From Agrobacterium tumefaciens (GTDB lineage: Bacteria > Pseudomonadota > Alphaproteobacteria > Rhizobiales > Rhizobiaceae): a stretch of DNA of 64,000 bases. Shown here one piece after another: positions 8,685-17,669 of the stretch. Each line of letters starts with the position of its first letter. The stretch's first letter is position 1. Under the pieces are notes generated by a model that was given only the letters and a program-made list of their open reading frames with translations, did not search any database and had not been told where the DNA came from. Where the stretch lies: the NCBI GenBank assembly GCA_025560025.1, contig CP048485.1:1798001-1862000 (forward strand). Reading direction: 5' to 3'. A program made the translations under genes and the position numbers.

Positions 8685-10199
8685 TCAGGCCTTTGCAGCC
8701 GCTGCGGCAACCGCAGCCTGCTTGTGCTCCAGCGCGAATTCCTCTTCCGGCGACAGGATGAGGCGGTGGCGTCCGACAAAGGCGAAATAGGCGATCGCCA
8801 CGGCGAACCAGACCGCCACCCAGAGCACGCCCTTGGTGAAGTTCGGATCCTGGATCTGGTAAAGCAGCGTGACGATGGCGATGATGACCGTCAGCACCGC
8901 GCCCGGAATGCCGAAGGGCGAGCGGAACGGCCGCTCGATATGCGGCAGGTTCTTCCGCAGCAGGATGAAAGAAATCGCCTGCATGATGTAGGAGAACATG
9001 GCGCCGAACACGGCCATGTTCAAAAGCACGCTGCCGATGATGCTGCCGCCCTCTTCCGCACCCAGCGAGAACCAGATGACCAGCATGACCGCGAGACCGA
9101 CAATCGCGCCGGTGATATTGGCAACGTATGGCGTGCGGTATTTGGAATGGGTGATCGACAGCACTGTCGGGAAGTAACCCGCACGCGACAGCGAATAGAT
9201 CTGCCGGCCCTGCGCATAGAGGATCGTGTGGAAGCTGGCAATCAGGCCGGTCAAGGCAACGAGACCGAGTACCACCACGCCGCCATCGCCATAGATCGCC
9301 TTGAAGCCATCAAGCAGCGGCTCGAGCGAGGAGCTGAGATGGAAGGCGCCGACGCCCGGCAGGGACGGGTTGAGCAATACGATCATGAAGGCCGAAACCA
9401 TCAGCGTCACCATGCCGAGAATGATGCCCTTCGGCATGTCACGTTTCGGATCGACCGATTCTTCCGCCGCCAGCGGCAGCTGCTCGATGGCCAGGAACAG
9501 CCAGACCGCAAAGGGCAGCGTGGCGAGAACGCCCGAGAACCCGAAGGGGAAGAAGGAACCGCCGCCTTCCGGCAGCTCCACCGCCTTGCCGTCAGGGCCG
9601 ACACCGATATTGAGCGCAAAACGCGAAAAATCGATGTTTGGAATGGCGCTGATCCAGAAGAACACCAGAACCGTGAGCGAAATCAGCGTGATGACCAGCG
9701 TGACCTTGAAGGAAAGCTCAAGCCCGAAGACGTTAAGCGCAAGGAAAATTGCATAAAAGACTATCCACACGAAAGGTGAATAGGCGGGATCGAGCCCGAG
9801 AATGGAGTTCACATAGGCGGTGATGAAGGTGACGACGACCGCCGGCGTCAGCACATATTCGACATTCTCGCAAAGCCCGGTGATGAAGCCGCCCCAGGGG
9901 CCCATGGCCGTGCGGGCGAAGGAATAGGCCGCGCCGGTATGCGGCAATGCCGGGCTCATTTCCGCGATCGAAAATGTCAGCCCGAGATACATGATGGCGA
10001 TGATGATGCCCGCCACCAGCATGCCGCCCCAGCCGCCAGTGGAAAAGCCGAAATTCCATCCGGAAAAATGCCCGGAAATAACCGCGCCGACGCCGAGCGA
10101 CCAGAGCGACCACACGCCCGCATAACGGGAAAGTCCGCGTTTTTCGAAATAGGATGCATCAGCCTTCTTGTAGCTGACGCCTGATGATGAACTGTCCAT
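8685..10199 (-). CDS. Amino acid/amine permease of the ethanolamine permease type (APC superfamily)
   Basis: About 504 residues with roughly 12 membrane segments. The N-terminal stretch SGHFSGWNFGFSTGGWGGML and AEMSPALPHTGAAYSFAR are characteristic of the Eat/EutP-like ethanolamine permease branch of the APC superfamily as I know it. It would import the amine substrate of the cluster by proton symport. ATG 10199 has a good GGAG 8-9 nt upstream; the longer frame to 10229 is less likely. The C-terminus has an Ala-rich tail. The next gene (GS-like ligase) follows after 66 nt. Confidence 0.85.
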   Translation of the reverse strand: MDSSSSGVSYKKADASYFEKRGLSRYAGVWSLWSLGVGAVISGHFSGWNFGFSTGGWGGMLVAGIIIAIMYLGLTFSIAEMSPALPHTGAAYSFARTAMGPWGGFITGLCENVEYVLTPAVVVTFITAYVNSILGLDPAYSPFVWIVFYAIFLALNVFGLELSFKVTLVITLISLTVLVFFWISAIPNIDFSRFALNIGVGPDGKAVELPEGGGSFFPFGFSGVLATLPFAVWLFLAIEQLPLAAEESVDPKRDMPKGIILGMVTLMVSAFMIVLLNPSLPGVGAFHLSSSLEPLLDGFKAIYGDGGVVVLGLVALTGLIASFHTILYAQGRQIYSLSRAGYFPTVLSITHSKYRTPYVANITGAIVGLAVMLVIWFSLGAEEGGSIIGSVLLNMAVFGAMFSYIMQAISFILLRKNLPHIERPFRSPFGIPGAVLTVIIAIVTLLYQIQDPNFTKGVLWVAVWFAVAIAYFAFVGRHRLILSPEEEFALEHKQAAVAAAAAKA

Positions 10200-10383
10200 G
10201 CCCTTCTCTCCTGAATAAGAAAAAAACAAGCCAGTCAGCCATTATTGGCCGATTGTGCCCCAGTTTCCGGCATCGCAAGGAAGGTTTCCCGCGCCATGCC
10301 GCACGCATTTGCTGTTCCCTTGCCGCTTCGTGTCTTTCCGGCTTCCGCGGCCGGTTTTTTATAAAATGGCTGCAGTCTCGTTT

Positions 10384-10424
10384 AGACGGCCGGCCCCGGT
10401 GTTTTCACCGTCGGCCGGCCCTTG
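10384..10424 (-). other. GC-rich stem-loop between the amidohydrolase and permease genes
   Basis: GCCGGCC...CGGTG/CACCG...GGCCGGC forms a two-part hairpin with a TTTT loop (about 10388-10420). No T-run follows on the minus strand, so it may stabilise mRNA ends or partly attenuate transcription into the permease gene rather than terminate fully. The rest of the 230-nt gap (10200-10429) shows only the permease ribosome site. Confidence 0.45.
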
Positions 10425-10429
10425 CTCCC

Positions 10430-11203
10430 TCACTCATCGATTGATGAGAGCGCCTTCCCCATAAGCTCGTATAGAAAGCCGGCAATTTCCGCCTGGCCTC
10501 CTTCATTGGCGATCAGATCGTTGCGGATCTCGATCATCACATTCAAAAGTCCGTCCGGCAGCGCATGTAGCCTGAGTGTATGCGTCACCCCGTCTTCCGG
10601 ACCGTAAGGATCGTTGCGTTTCACCGCGAGCGACGACCCTTGCGCACCCGCCAGCATCGCATCAGCCAATCGGCTGTCGGTATCGTGGAGGATGCCGATT
10701 TCAACCGCGCGGAACTGACCGTGATAGACCGGCGTGAAACTGTGAATGGTCACCACCACCACCTTGCGTCCAGCGGCCTGCCGCTCGGCGATGATCTCGC
10801 TGACACGGTCGTGAAACGGCACGTAAAGTGCGGAGGTGCGGGCAAACCGCTCCGCCTCACTCAGATCGAAATTGCCGGGAATGTCGTAAATCTCGCTCTT
10901 CACCGGCATGGCGGACGGCGATTCGGGCGGGCGGTTGCAATCATAGACGAGCCGCGAGAACCGCTGATGGATGAGCGTGGCGTCGAAGCTTTCAGAAAGC
11001 AGCTTGGCAACGGCCAGCGCACCCGGATCCCAAGCCGCATGGCTCGAAAGAACCTCTTGCGAAAGACCGAGCGTGCCGAATTTTTCCGGGATGGTGGCGG
11101 AAGCGTGCTCGCAGACAAGAAGGACGTCGCCCTTCGCCGCAGCGTTCTCGACGCCAACGGCCTGCCCTTCCGCTTCCGTGAAAAACCGTGAACGTACCGT
11201 CAT
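10430..11203 (-). CDS. N-formylglutamate amidohydrolase (FGase) family hydrolase
   Basis: About 257 residues with FGase-family features: LLVCEHASATIP near the N terminus (Glu/His zinc ligands), RLVYDCNRPPESPSAMP and VVTIHSFTPVYHG. Family members are zinc amidohydrolases that release glutamate from N-formylglutamate; many paralogues outside hut clusters have unknown substrates. No hut genes are present here, so I infer that it may cleave a gamma-glutamyl amide or related amide at the end of the pathway, a role played by PuuD in putrescine degradation. ATG 11203 has GGGGCGG upstream; 11233 is the alternative. It is the first gene of the leftward cluster and is divergent from rpiR. Confidence 0.8.
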   Translation of the reverse strand: MTVRSRFFTEAEGQAVGVENAAAKGDVLLVCEHASATIPEKFGTLGLSQEVLSSHAAWDPGALAVAKLLSESFDATLIHQRFSRLVYDCNRPPESPSAMPVKSEIYDIPGNFDLSEAERFARTSALYVPFHDRVSEIIAERQAAGRKVVVVTIHSFTPVYHGQFRAVEIGILHDTDSRLADAMLAGAQGSSLAVKRNDPYGPEDGVTHTLRLHALPDGLLNVMIEIRNDLIANEGGQAEIAGFLYELMGKALSSIDE

Positions 11204-11373
11204 GTCCGCCCCGAAACCCGCTATCCCCACCAATGACGAAAAGAATTCTTCACATTATCACCCGTGTCAAATGGAATTTTGAAATTTTCTCTTCATTTTC
11301 CCATTGACTCGATAGCTGGCGCAGATGTTTATTTTAGCCGCTACACCGGCAAAAAGACCGGAAGGGGAAAAAT
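11204..11373. promoter_or_regulatory. Divergent control region between FGase-like gene and rpiR-type gene
   Basis: Rightward promoter candidate: TTGACT (11304-11309), 18-bp spacer, TTTATT (11328-11333), followed by GAAGGGG and TTG start of the regulator. Leftward -35 candidate TTGACA (plus-strand TGTCAA 11265-11270). Between them lies AT-rich near-palindromic sequence around GAAATTTTC (11281-11289), and CCGGCAAAAAGACCGG (11346-11361) lies just before the regulator; either could bind RpiR. All of this is inspection only. Confidence 0.5.
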
Positions 11374-12252
11374 TTGCGCAGCACGACGGCGACCGTGTCG
11401 GATGTCATCCATGCCCATTACGGCGCGCTGACCCGTTCGGAAAAACGGCTGGCGGAGAGCCTGCTTGGCAACTACCCCGTCTCGGGTCTCGGCAGCATTA
11501 CCACTATCGCCGAAAATGCCGGCGTTTCAACGCCAACCGTGGCGCGCATGGTGCAGAAGCTCGGCTATAAGGGCTACCCGGAATTTCAGGCGCATCTGCA
11601 TCAGGAGCTTGAGGCGACGATCTCCGGCCCGATTGCGAAACATGACCGCTGGGCCACCAATGCGCCCGGCCTCCACATTCTCAACCGCTTCGCGGACGCC
11701 ATCACCGGCAATCTGCGCGACACGCTGAGCGATCTCGACACCGCCGTCTTCGACAATGCGGCAACGCTGCTCTCGGACCGCAAGCGCAGCATCTATTTCG
11801 TCGGCGGGCGCATCACCGGCGCCATTGCCGAATATTTCTTCACCCATATGCAGGTGATCCGGCCGAAAACGACGTTGATGTCATCCAATTCCAGCGCCTG
11901 GCCGCAATATATGCTGAATATGAGCGCCGGCGACGTGCTTGTCATCTTCGATATCCGCCGCTACGAGCACGACATGACGACGCTTGCCGAAGTGGCGAAA
12001 GCAAACGGCGTGCAGATCATCCTCTTCACCGACCAATGGACGTCGCCGGTGGCGCGTCACGCGCTGCACACCTTCCGTGTGAAGATCGAAGCACCCTCGG
12101 CGTGGGATTCCTCTGTTGTCACATTGTTTGTCGTCGAAGCGCTGATCGAAGCGGTGCAGAGCGGCACCTGGGATGAAACGAAGCAGCGCATGAATGCGCT
12201 GGAGGGCCTGTTCGAGCAGACGCGCCTCTTCCGCAGGCCGGACAGGACTTGA
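11374..12252 (+). CDS. RpiR-family (MurR/RpiR) transcriptional regulator
   Basis: 292 residues: N-terminal HTH_6 domain (about 10-80, with LGSITTIAENAGVSTPTVARM) and C-terminal SIS sugar-isomerase-type ligand domain (about 125-260, IYFVGGRITGAIAEYFFTHM). RpiR proteins sense a metabolite, often a phosphosugar, and control adjacent catabolic genes. Here it faces the amine-degradation cluster and is its probable regulator; the ligand would then have to be an amine or pathway intermediate, which is unusual for a SIS domain. TTG start with GAAGGGG at good spacing. Confidence 0.88.
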   Translation: MRSTTATVSDVIHAHYGALTRSEKRLAESLLGNYPVSGLGSITTIAENAGVSTPTVARMVQKLGYKGYPEFQAHLHQELEATISGPIAKHDRWATNAPGLHILNRFADAITGNLRDTLSDLDTAVFDNAATLLSDRKRSIYFVGGRITGAIAEYFFTHMQVIRPKTTLMSSNSSAWPQYMLNMSAGDVLVIFDIRRYEHDMTTLAEVAKANGVQIILFTDQWTSPVARHALHTFRVKIEAPSAWDSSVVTLFVVEALIEAVQSGTWDETKQRMNALEGLFEQTRLFRRPDRT

Positions 12253-12542
12253 AAACTATATAGCCGGCATCTTGCTTGACGCGGATGCCGCACGCTGATT
12301 GGATACCTGTAATCGCTACCAGCACGATAAAACAGGATAAAGACCAAGCTGGGGAACATATCTGGCCAACACGAACGATGATGGGATTCTTCCGCAATTG
12401 CAGGCACAAAGCCTGACGATGGCGGAAAATGGGCGTAAAGTGGCGGAATCCGGATAAATAAATTGCTATCCAACCGTCACATTAGCTTCATCTGGAATCC
12501 GTATCAGCGTCTGTAATATGAGAACACGAAGAGGAGAAAAAA
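12253..12542. other. Intergenic region, rpiR-type gene to ABC importer
   Basis: Contains a CGGCATC...GATGCCG hairpin soon after the regulator stop (about 12268-12289, no T-run) and, at its right end, the GAAGAGGAG ribosome site of the next gene. I see no further gene in it. Confidence 0.4.
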
Positions 12543-13649
12543 GTGATCTCTCACTGCCGCCGACTGCTTGCTACGACCACTGCACTGGTCATCGCCTCCA
12601 CCGCGATCGCCGCTGCTGAACCGAGCGCCGAACTGATCGCTGCCGCCAAGAAGGAAGGCATGCTGACAACCATCGCGCTGCCGCACGACTGGTGCGGTTA
12701 CGGTGACGTCATCGCCGCCTTCAAGGCGAAGTATCCGGAAATCACCGTCAACGAACTGAACCCCGACGCCGGCTCCGCCGACGAAGTGGAAGCTGTGAAG
12801 GCCAACAAGGACAACAAGGGCCCGCAGGCTCCTGACGTTGTCGACGTCGGTCTCGCCTTCGGTCCGCAGATGAAGGCCGAAGGCCTGCTGCAGCCCTACA
12901 AGGTCTCCACCTGGTCCGAAATTCCTGACAACGTCAAGGATGCCGACGGTTACTGGTACGGCGACTATTACGGCGTCATGTCGATGTTCGTGAACAAGGA
13001 CCTCGTCAAGAACACGCCGAAGGACTGGGCCGACCTGCTGAAGCCGGAATATTCCGGTCAGGTAGCGCTCGCCGGTGACCCGCGCGCTTCCAACCAGGCT
13101 ATCCTCGGCGTTCTCGCCGCCGGTCTTGCCACGGGCGCGAAGTCCGGCAAGGAAGCCGGTGAAGCTGGCCTGAAATATTTTGCCGATCTCAACAAGGCTG
13201 GCAACTTCCTGCCGGTCATCGGCAAGGCTGGCACGCTGGCGCAGGGCGCGACCCCAATCATCGTTGCCTGGGACTATAACGCGCTGTCCTGGAAGAAGAC
13301 GCTGAACGACAACCCGCCGACAGAAGTTGTCGTTCCTGAGAAGGGCGTTCTGGCCGGCGTTTATGTTCAGGGCATCTCTGCTTACGCCCCGCATCCGAAC
13401 GCTGCCAAGCTCTGGATGGAACACCTCTATTCCGACGACGGTCAGCTTGGCTGGCTGAAGGGCTATTGCCACCCGATCCGCTTCAACGCCATGGTCAAGG
13501 CCGGCAAGGTTCCGCAGGAACTGATCGACAGCCTGCCGCCGGCAGCAGCCTATGAAAAGGCGATCTTCCCGACGCTCGAGGAAGTCGATGCCAACAAGGC
13601 TGCCGTTACCGGCGGCTGGGACAGCGTCGTCGGCGCAAACGTGAAGTAA
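12543..13649 (+). CDS. ABC transporter periplasmic substrate-binding protein (family 1)
   Basis: 368-residue exported binding protein. Signal peptide ends near AIAAAEPS; the body is a family-1 (Fe/polyamine/phosphonate-like) type II fold, with TIALPHDWCGYGDVIAAF, PDVVDVGLAFGPQM and YWYGDYYGVMSMFVNKDLV. It captures a solute for the two permeases and ATPase downstream. Substrate is not evident; the alcohol dehydrogenase at the end of the unit hints at a polyol or amino alcohol, but this is weak. GTG start with a strong GAGGAG ribosome site. Codons are strongly biased, consistent with high expression. Confidence 0.87.
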   Translation: MISHCRRLLATTTALVIASTAIAAAEPSAELIAAAKKEGMLTTIALPHDWCGYGDVIAAFKAKYPEITVNELNPDAGSADEVEAVKANKDNKGPQAPDVVDVGLAFGPQMKAEGLLQPYKVSTWSEIPDNVKDADGYWYGDYYGVMSMFVNKDLVKNTPKDWADLLKPEYSGQVALAGDPRASNQAILGVLAAGLATGAKSGKEAGEAGLKYFADLNKAGNFLPVIGKAGTLAQGATPIIVAWDYNALSWKKTLNDNPPTEVVVPEKGVLAGVYVQGISAYAPHPNAAKLWMEHLYSDDGQLGWLKGYCHPIRFNAMVKAGKVPQELIDSLPPAAAYEKAIFPTLEEVDANKAAVTGGWDSVVGANVK

Positions 13650-13661
13650 ACTGTTGAAAAC

Positions 13662-13697
13662 GCACCCCGGCCGGTCAAAAGCCGGGGTGCTTCTTTT
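13662..13697 (+). terminator. Internal terminator after the binding-protein gene
   Basis: 10-bp stem GCACCCCGGC/GCCGGGGTGC (13662-13671, 13681-13690) followed by TTCTTTT. It lies between the binding protein and permease genes, where partial termination commonly keeps the binding protein in excess. Confidence 0.8.
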
Positions 13698-13750
13698 ATG
13701 ATCTAGACCTTTATATACAGACCGTTTGAAAACGGCGTTTGGGGACAAGG

Positions 13751-14635
13751 ATGCCATCAACCAACACCGGCGGACCATCCGACGCGGGCAGGAAACTGCC
13801 GCTGCACTGGATTGGCGTCGTACCTTTTGCCGTTTTTGTTCTGCTGTTTCTGATTATGCCGACGATGAAGATCGTCATCGGTGCATTTCAGCGTACCGAT
13901 GGCAGCTTCACGCTGGAAAACATTGCCGGACTTTTCACCTCTTCCATTCTCGCGGCCTACTGGATTTCGATCAAGATCAGCCTCGCCTCGGCGGCTCTCG
14001 GCTGCCTGATCGGCTTTGCCGTCGCCGCCGCCGTGGTGCTGGGCGGATTGCCGCAGCGCATTCGCGGACCGCTTCTGACCTTTTCGGGCGTCGCCTCGCA
14101 ATTCGCCGGCGTGCCGCTCGCCTTCGCCTTCATCGCGACGCTCGGCCCGGTCGGCCTGCTCACCGTGTTTCTGAAGACGCAGATCGGCATCGATCTCCGG
14201 CTGCTCGGCTTCAACATCCTGTCCTTCTGGGGCCTGACCGTCACCTATCTGTTCTTCCAGATACCGTTGATGATCCTCATCATCACGCCGGCGCTGGACG
14301 GGCTGAAGCGCGAATGGCGCGAGGCGGCGGAAATTCTCGGCGCGACCGGCCTGCAATATTGGCGCATGGTGGCCTTCCCGATCCTGCTGCCGTCGCTGCT
14401 CGGCACCATGTCGCTGCTGTTCGCCAATGCCTTCGGCGCGGTGGCCACCGCAATCGCGCTCACCGGTTCCTCGCTCAACATCGTGCCTATCCTGCTCTTC
14501 GCGCAGATCCGTGGTGACGTCCTCGGCAATCCGCATCTCGGTTACGCGCTCGCCTTCGGCATGATCGTCGTCACCGGCATTGCCAATGCGCTTTATATCT
14601 GGCTGCGCGCCCGCAGCGAAAGGTGGCTGAAATGA
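13751..14635 (+). CDS. ABC transporter permease (binding-protein-dependent, subunit 1)
   Basis: About 294 residues, roughly six membrane segments, with the EAA loop EWREAAEILGATGLQYWRMVAFPILLP (about residues 193-220) that contacts the ATPase. Forms the membrane channel with the next gene product. ATG 13751 chosen over TTG 13739; GGGGACAAGG directly precedes it. Stop overlaps the next start (ATGA). Confidence 0.87.
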   Translation: MPSTNTGGPSDAGRKLPLHWIGVVPFAVFVLLFLIMPTMKIVIGAFQRTDGSFTLENIAGLFTSSILAAYWISIKISLASAALGCLIGFAVAAAVVLGGLPQRIRGPLLTFSGVASQFAGVPLAFAFIATLGPVGLLTVFLKTQIGIDLRLLGFNILSFWGLTVTYLFFQIPLMILIITPALDGLKREWREAAEILGATGLQYWRMVAFPILLPSLLGTMSLLFANAFGAVATAIALTGSSLNIVPILLFAQIRGDVLGNPHLGYALAFGMIVVTGIANALYIWLRARSERWLK

Positions 14636-15414
14636 AGCGTTTCTTCGCCTGGGGCGCGCTGGTCTTCGGCCTTCTTTATTTCGCCCTGCCGCTGATCGGC
14701 ATGACCAACTTCTCACTGAAAATGCGGCGCGGTGAATATTCCTTCGACGCCTATGGCAAGGTGCTCACCGACCCGCGTTTTCAGGAAACCTTCAGCTATT
14801 CGGTGGTGATGGCGCTGTTCACCATCGTCTTCGGGGTTTTGCTGGTGGTGCCCACCGCCTATTGGGTGCGCCTGAAACTGCCGCATTTGCGCCCCTATAT
14901 CGAGTTCATCACCCTCTTGCCGCTGGTCATCCCGGCCATCGTCATCGTTTTCGGTTACATCAGGCTTTACAACACCTCCAGCTGGCTGCCGCTGACCGGC
15001 ACGACCTTCGGCACCAACCTGCTTCTGATGTTCGGTTACGCCACGCTCGCCTTGCCCTATATGTATCGCGCGGTCGATACCGGCCTCCGAACCATCGATG
15101 TCGCAACACTGACAGAGGCGGCGCAGAGCCTCGGCGCGGGCTGGACCACCATCCTGTCGCGCATCATCCTGCCCAATGTTCTGGTCGCCGTGCTGTCTGG
15201 CGCGTTTTTGACCTTCGCCATCGTCATCGGTGAATTCACCATGGCAGCCCTTTTGAACCGCCCGGCCTTCGGCCCCTACATGCAGCTGCTCGGTGCCAAC
15301 CGCGCCTATGAACCGGCCGCACTTGCCGTGATTTCCTTCGGCATCACCTGGGGTTGCCTGGGTCTGATCCAACTCGTTTCACGCTACCAGAAGGGCGCGC
15401 CTCCCAAGGCCTGA
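14632..15414 (+). CDS. ABC transporter permease (subunit 2)
   Basis: About 260 residues, six predicted membrane segments and an EAA-type loop TEAAQSLGAGWTTILSRIILP (about 160-180). It pairs with the preceding permease. ATG 14632 overlaps the upstream stop by ATGA, indicating translational coupling; the GTG at 14623 is rejected. The ATPase gene follows after 13 nt. Confidence 0.87.
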   Translation: MKRFFAWGALVFGLLYFALPLIGMTNFSLKMRRGEYSFDAYGKVLTDPRFQETFSYSVVMALFTIVFGVLLVVPTAYWVRLKLPHLRPYIEFITLLPLVIPAIVIVFGYIRLYNTSSWLPLTGTTFGTNLLLMFGYATLALPYMYRAVDTGLRTIDVATLTEAAQSLGAGWTTILSRIILPNVLVAVLSGAFLTFAIVIGEFTMAALLNRPAFGPYMQLLGANRAYEPAALAVISFGITWGCLGLIQLVSRYQKGAPPKA

Positions 15415-15427
15415 GGACAATATTTTC

Positions 15428-16486
15428 ATGAGCTTTTTGACACTTAGCAACATCAAGAAATCCTTCGGCTCCGTGCAGGTCGTGCATGATTTCAACATGG
15501 CCATCGAAAAGGGCGAGTTCGTCTCCTTCCTGGGGCCATCGGGCTGCGGCAAGACCACCGTGCTGCGCATGATCGCCGGCTTTGAAATCCCCACTGGCGG
15601 ATCGATCGTCATCAACGGCAAGGACCAGACGGCGCTCAGACCGAACCAGCGCAATATCGGCATGGTGTTCCAGGCCTATGCGCTGTTCCCCAACATGAAT
15701 GTCTACGAGAACGTCGCATTCGGCCTCAAAGTCGCCGGCAAGCCCAAAGCCGAGATCGACGCCCGCGTGAAGGAAATGCTCCAGCTCATCCATCTGGAAC
15801 ATCTGGCGGACCGTTACCCCTACCAGATGTCGGGCGGCCAGCAGCAGCGCGTGGCGCTTGCCCGCGCGCTCGCACCGAAGCCGGAAGTGCTTCTGCTGGA
15901 CGAGCCGCTCTCCGCGCTCGACGCCAAGATCCGCGTGTCGCTGCGCGAGGAAATCCGCCAGATTCAGCAGAAACTCGGCATCACCACCATTTTCGTGACC
16001 CACGATCAGGAAGAGGCCCTGTCGATTTCCGACCGCATCGTCGTCATGAATGGCGGCCGTGCCGACCAGATCGGCTCCCCCTTCGATATCTACAACAAGC
16101 CCGCGACCCGCTTCGTCGCCTCCTTCGTCGGCACGCTGAACCTCATCGACGCCACCGTGGTCGATTCCTCATCCAACACCATCCGTGTCGGAGAGCAGCA
16201 GATTACCCTGCACAAACCGGTCAATGCGGCGAACGGCGAAAAAATCACCCTTGCCCTGCGTCCGGAAGCGGGCGCGCTCGGGGCCGATGCGAAAGGCGAT
16301 GTCGCCATTTCCGGCCTCGTCACCTCCAGCCAGTTCCTCGGCTCCGTTATCCGCACCCGTCTCGATCTCGGCGGCTCGACCCTGTCTTTCGACATGTTCA
16401 ATGATCCCGGCACAGCACCGCCCGCCGTCGGTGAGCAGGTGACGCTGAAATTCGCAGCCGGCGACCTGATGGTCATCAAGGACTGA
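15428..16486 (+). CDS. ABC transporter ATP-binding subunit (spermidine/putrescine/iron-type)
   Basis: 352 residues. Walker A GPSGCGKTT (about 38-46), Q-loop QAYALFPNMNVYENV, signature MSGGQQQRVALARAL, Walker B VLLLDEPLSALD and H-loop TIFVTHDQEEA are all intact. The C-terminal 110 residues form a TOBE-like domain as in PotA/UgpC/FbpC proteins. It energises import through the two permeases just upstream. Confidence 0.93.
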   Translation: MSFLTLSNIKKSFGSVQVVHDFNMAIEKGEFVSFLGPSGCGKTTVLRMIAGFEIPTGGSIVINGKDQTALRPNQRNIGMVFQAYALFPNMNVYENVAFGLKVAGKPKAEIDARVKEMLQLIHLEHLADRYPYQMSGGQQQRVALARALAPKPEVLLLDEPLSALDAKIRVSLREEIRQIQQKLGITTIFVTHDQEEALSISDRIVVMNGGRADQIGSPFDIYNKPATRFVASFVGTLNLIDATVVDSSSNTIRVGEQQITLHKPVNAANGEKITLALRPEAGALGADAKGDVAISGLVTSSQFLGSVIRTRLDLGGSTLSFDMFNDPGTAPPAVGEQVTLKFAAGDLMVIKD

Positions 16487-16524
16487 AGCGCTTTTCCAGA
16501 CGCAAAACCGCTTCGCCCATTTGC

Positions 16525-16575
16525 GGGACATGGTAGAGCAGGTATGACTTCGAACCTGCATACCAACCATGTGAG
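16525..16575 (+). promoter_or_regulatory. Stem-loop upstream of the Zn-alcohol dehydrogenase gene
   Basis: ATGGT (16530-16534) can pair with ACCAT (16566-16570) and GCAGGT (16538-16543) with ACCTGC (16554-16559), forming an interrupted hairpin just before the start codon at 16579. It may be a leader structure or protein site; no T-run follows, so it is not a standard terminator. Confidence 0.4.
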
Positions 16576-16578
16576 GCC

Positions 16579-17625
16579 ATGATGCGCGCGCTTTTTTACG
16601 AACTGTTCGGCGAAACCCCGGTTGTTGCGTCCCTGCCAGATCCGGAACCGACCGATGGCGGCGTGGTCATCGAGGTAAAGGCGACCGGCCTCTGCCGCAG
16701 CGACTGGCACGGCTGGATGGGGCATGACTCGGATATCCGCCTGCCGCATGTTCCCGGCCACGAATTCGCAGGCGTGATCGCCGCTGTCGGCAAAAACGTC
16801 ACCCGCTTCAAGACCGGCGACCGCGTTACCGTGCCCTTCGTTTCCGGCTGCGGCCATTGCCATGAATGCCGCTCCGGCAACCAGCAGGTCTGCGAAACGC
16901 AGTTCCAGCCCGGCTTCACCCATTGGGGCTCCTTCGCCGAATATGTCGCCATCGATTATGCCGACCAGAACCTCGTGCATCTGCCTGAGACGATGAGTTA
17001 CGCCACCGCCGCCGGCCTCGGCTGCCGTTTCGCCACCTCCTTCCGGGCCGTGACCGATCAGGGACGCCTCAAAGGCGGCGAATGGCTGGCGGTGCATGGC
17101 TGCGGCGGCGTCGGCCTCTCCGCCATCATGATCGGCTCTGGCCTTGGCGCGCAGGTCGTCGCCATCGACATCGCCGAAGACAAGCTCGAACTTGCGCGGC
17201 AGCTTGGAGCAACCGCCACCATCAACAGCCGCTCGGTTGCCGATGTTGCCGAGGCGGTACGCGAGGTGACGGGTGGCGGCGCGCATGTCTCGATCGATGC
17301 GCTCGGTCACCCGCAGACCTGCTGCAACTCCATCAGCAACCTGCGCCGGCGCGGCCGCCATGTGCAGGTGGGGCTGATGCTGGCCGATCACGCCATGCCC
17401 GCCATTCCCATGGCCCGTGTGATCGCGCATGAACTGGAGATTTACGGCAGCCACGGCATGCAGGCGTGGCGTTACGAGGACATGCTGGCGATGATCGAAA
17501 GCGGCAGGCTCGCGCCGGAAAAGCTGATCGGCCGCCACATCACGCTTTCCGAGGCCGCAACCGCCCTGCCCGCCATGGACAGCTTCAGGGAAAGCGGCAT
17601 CAGCATCATCGACCGGTTCGAATAG
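16579..17625 (+). CDS. Zinc-dependent alcohol dehydrogenase (MDR superfamily)
   Basis: 348-residue medium-chain dehydrogenase. Catalytic zinc ligands fit the Cys of GLCRSDWH and the His-Glu of PGHEFAG; the structural zinc lobe is [15 protein letters not shown] (about 94-108). Rossmann motif [10 protein letters not shown] (about 172-181) with an acidic residue at the end of strand 2 (AIDIAED) suggests NAD use. Substrate unknown. It follows the ABC importer by 93 nt and may act on the imported compound. Starts with two ATGs (16579, 16582) after TGAGG. Confidence 0.85.
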   Translation: MMRALFYELFGETPVVASLPDPEPTDGGVVIEVKATGLCRSDWHGWMGHDSDIRLPHVPGHEFAGVIAAVGKNVTRFKTGDRVTVPFVSGCGHCHECRSGNQQVCETQFQPGFTHWGSFAEYVAIDYADQNLVHLPETMSYATAAGLGCRFATSFRAVTDQGRLKGGEWLAVHGCGGVGLSAIMIGSGLGAQVVAIDIAEDKLELARQLGATATINSRSVADVAEAVREVTGGGAHVSIDALGHPQTCCNSISNLRRRGRHVQVGLMLADHAMPAIPMARVIAHELEIYGSHGMQAWRYEDMLAMIESGRLAPEKLIGRHITLSEAATALPAMDSFRESGISIIDRFE

Positions 17626-17669
17626 TGCAGGCTCCCGAGGCCGTCTGAGGTTTAGGGATTGCGCACCGC

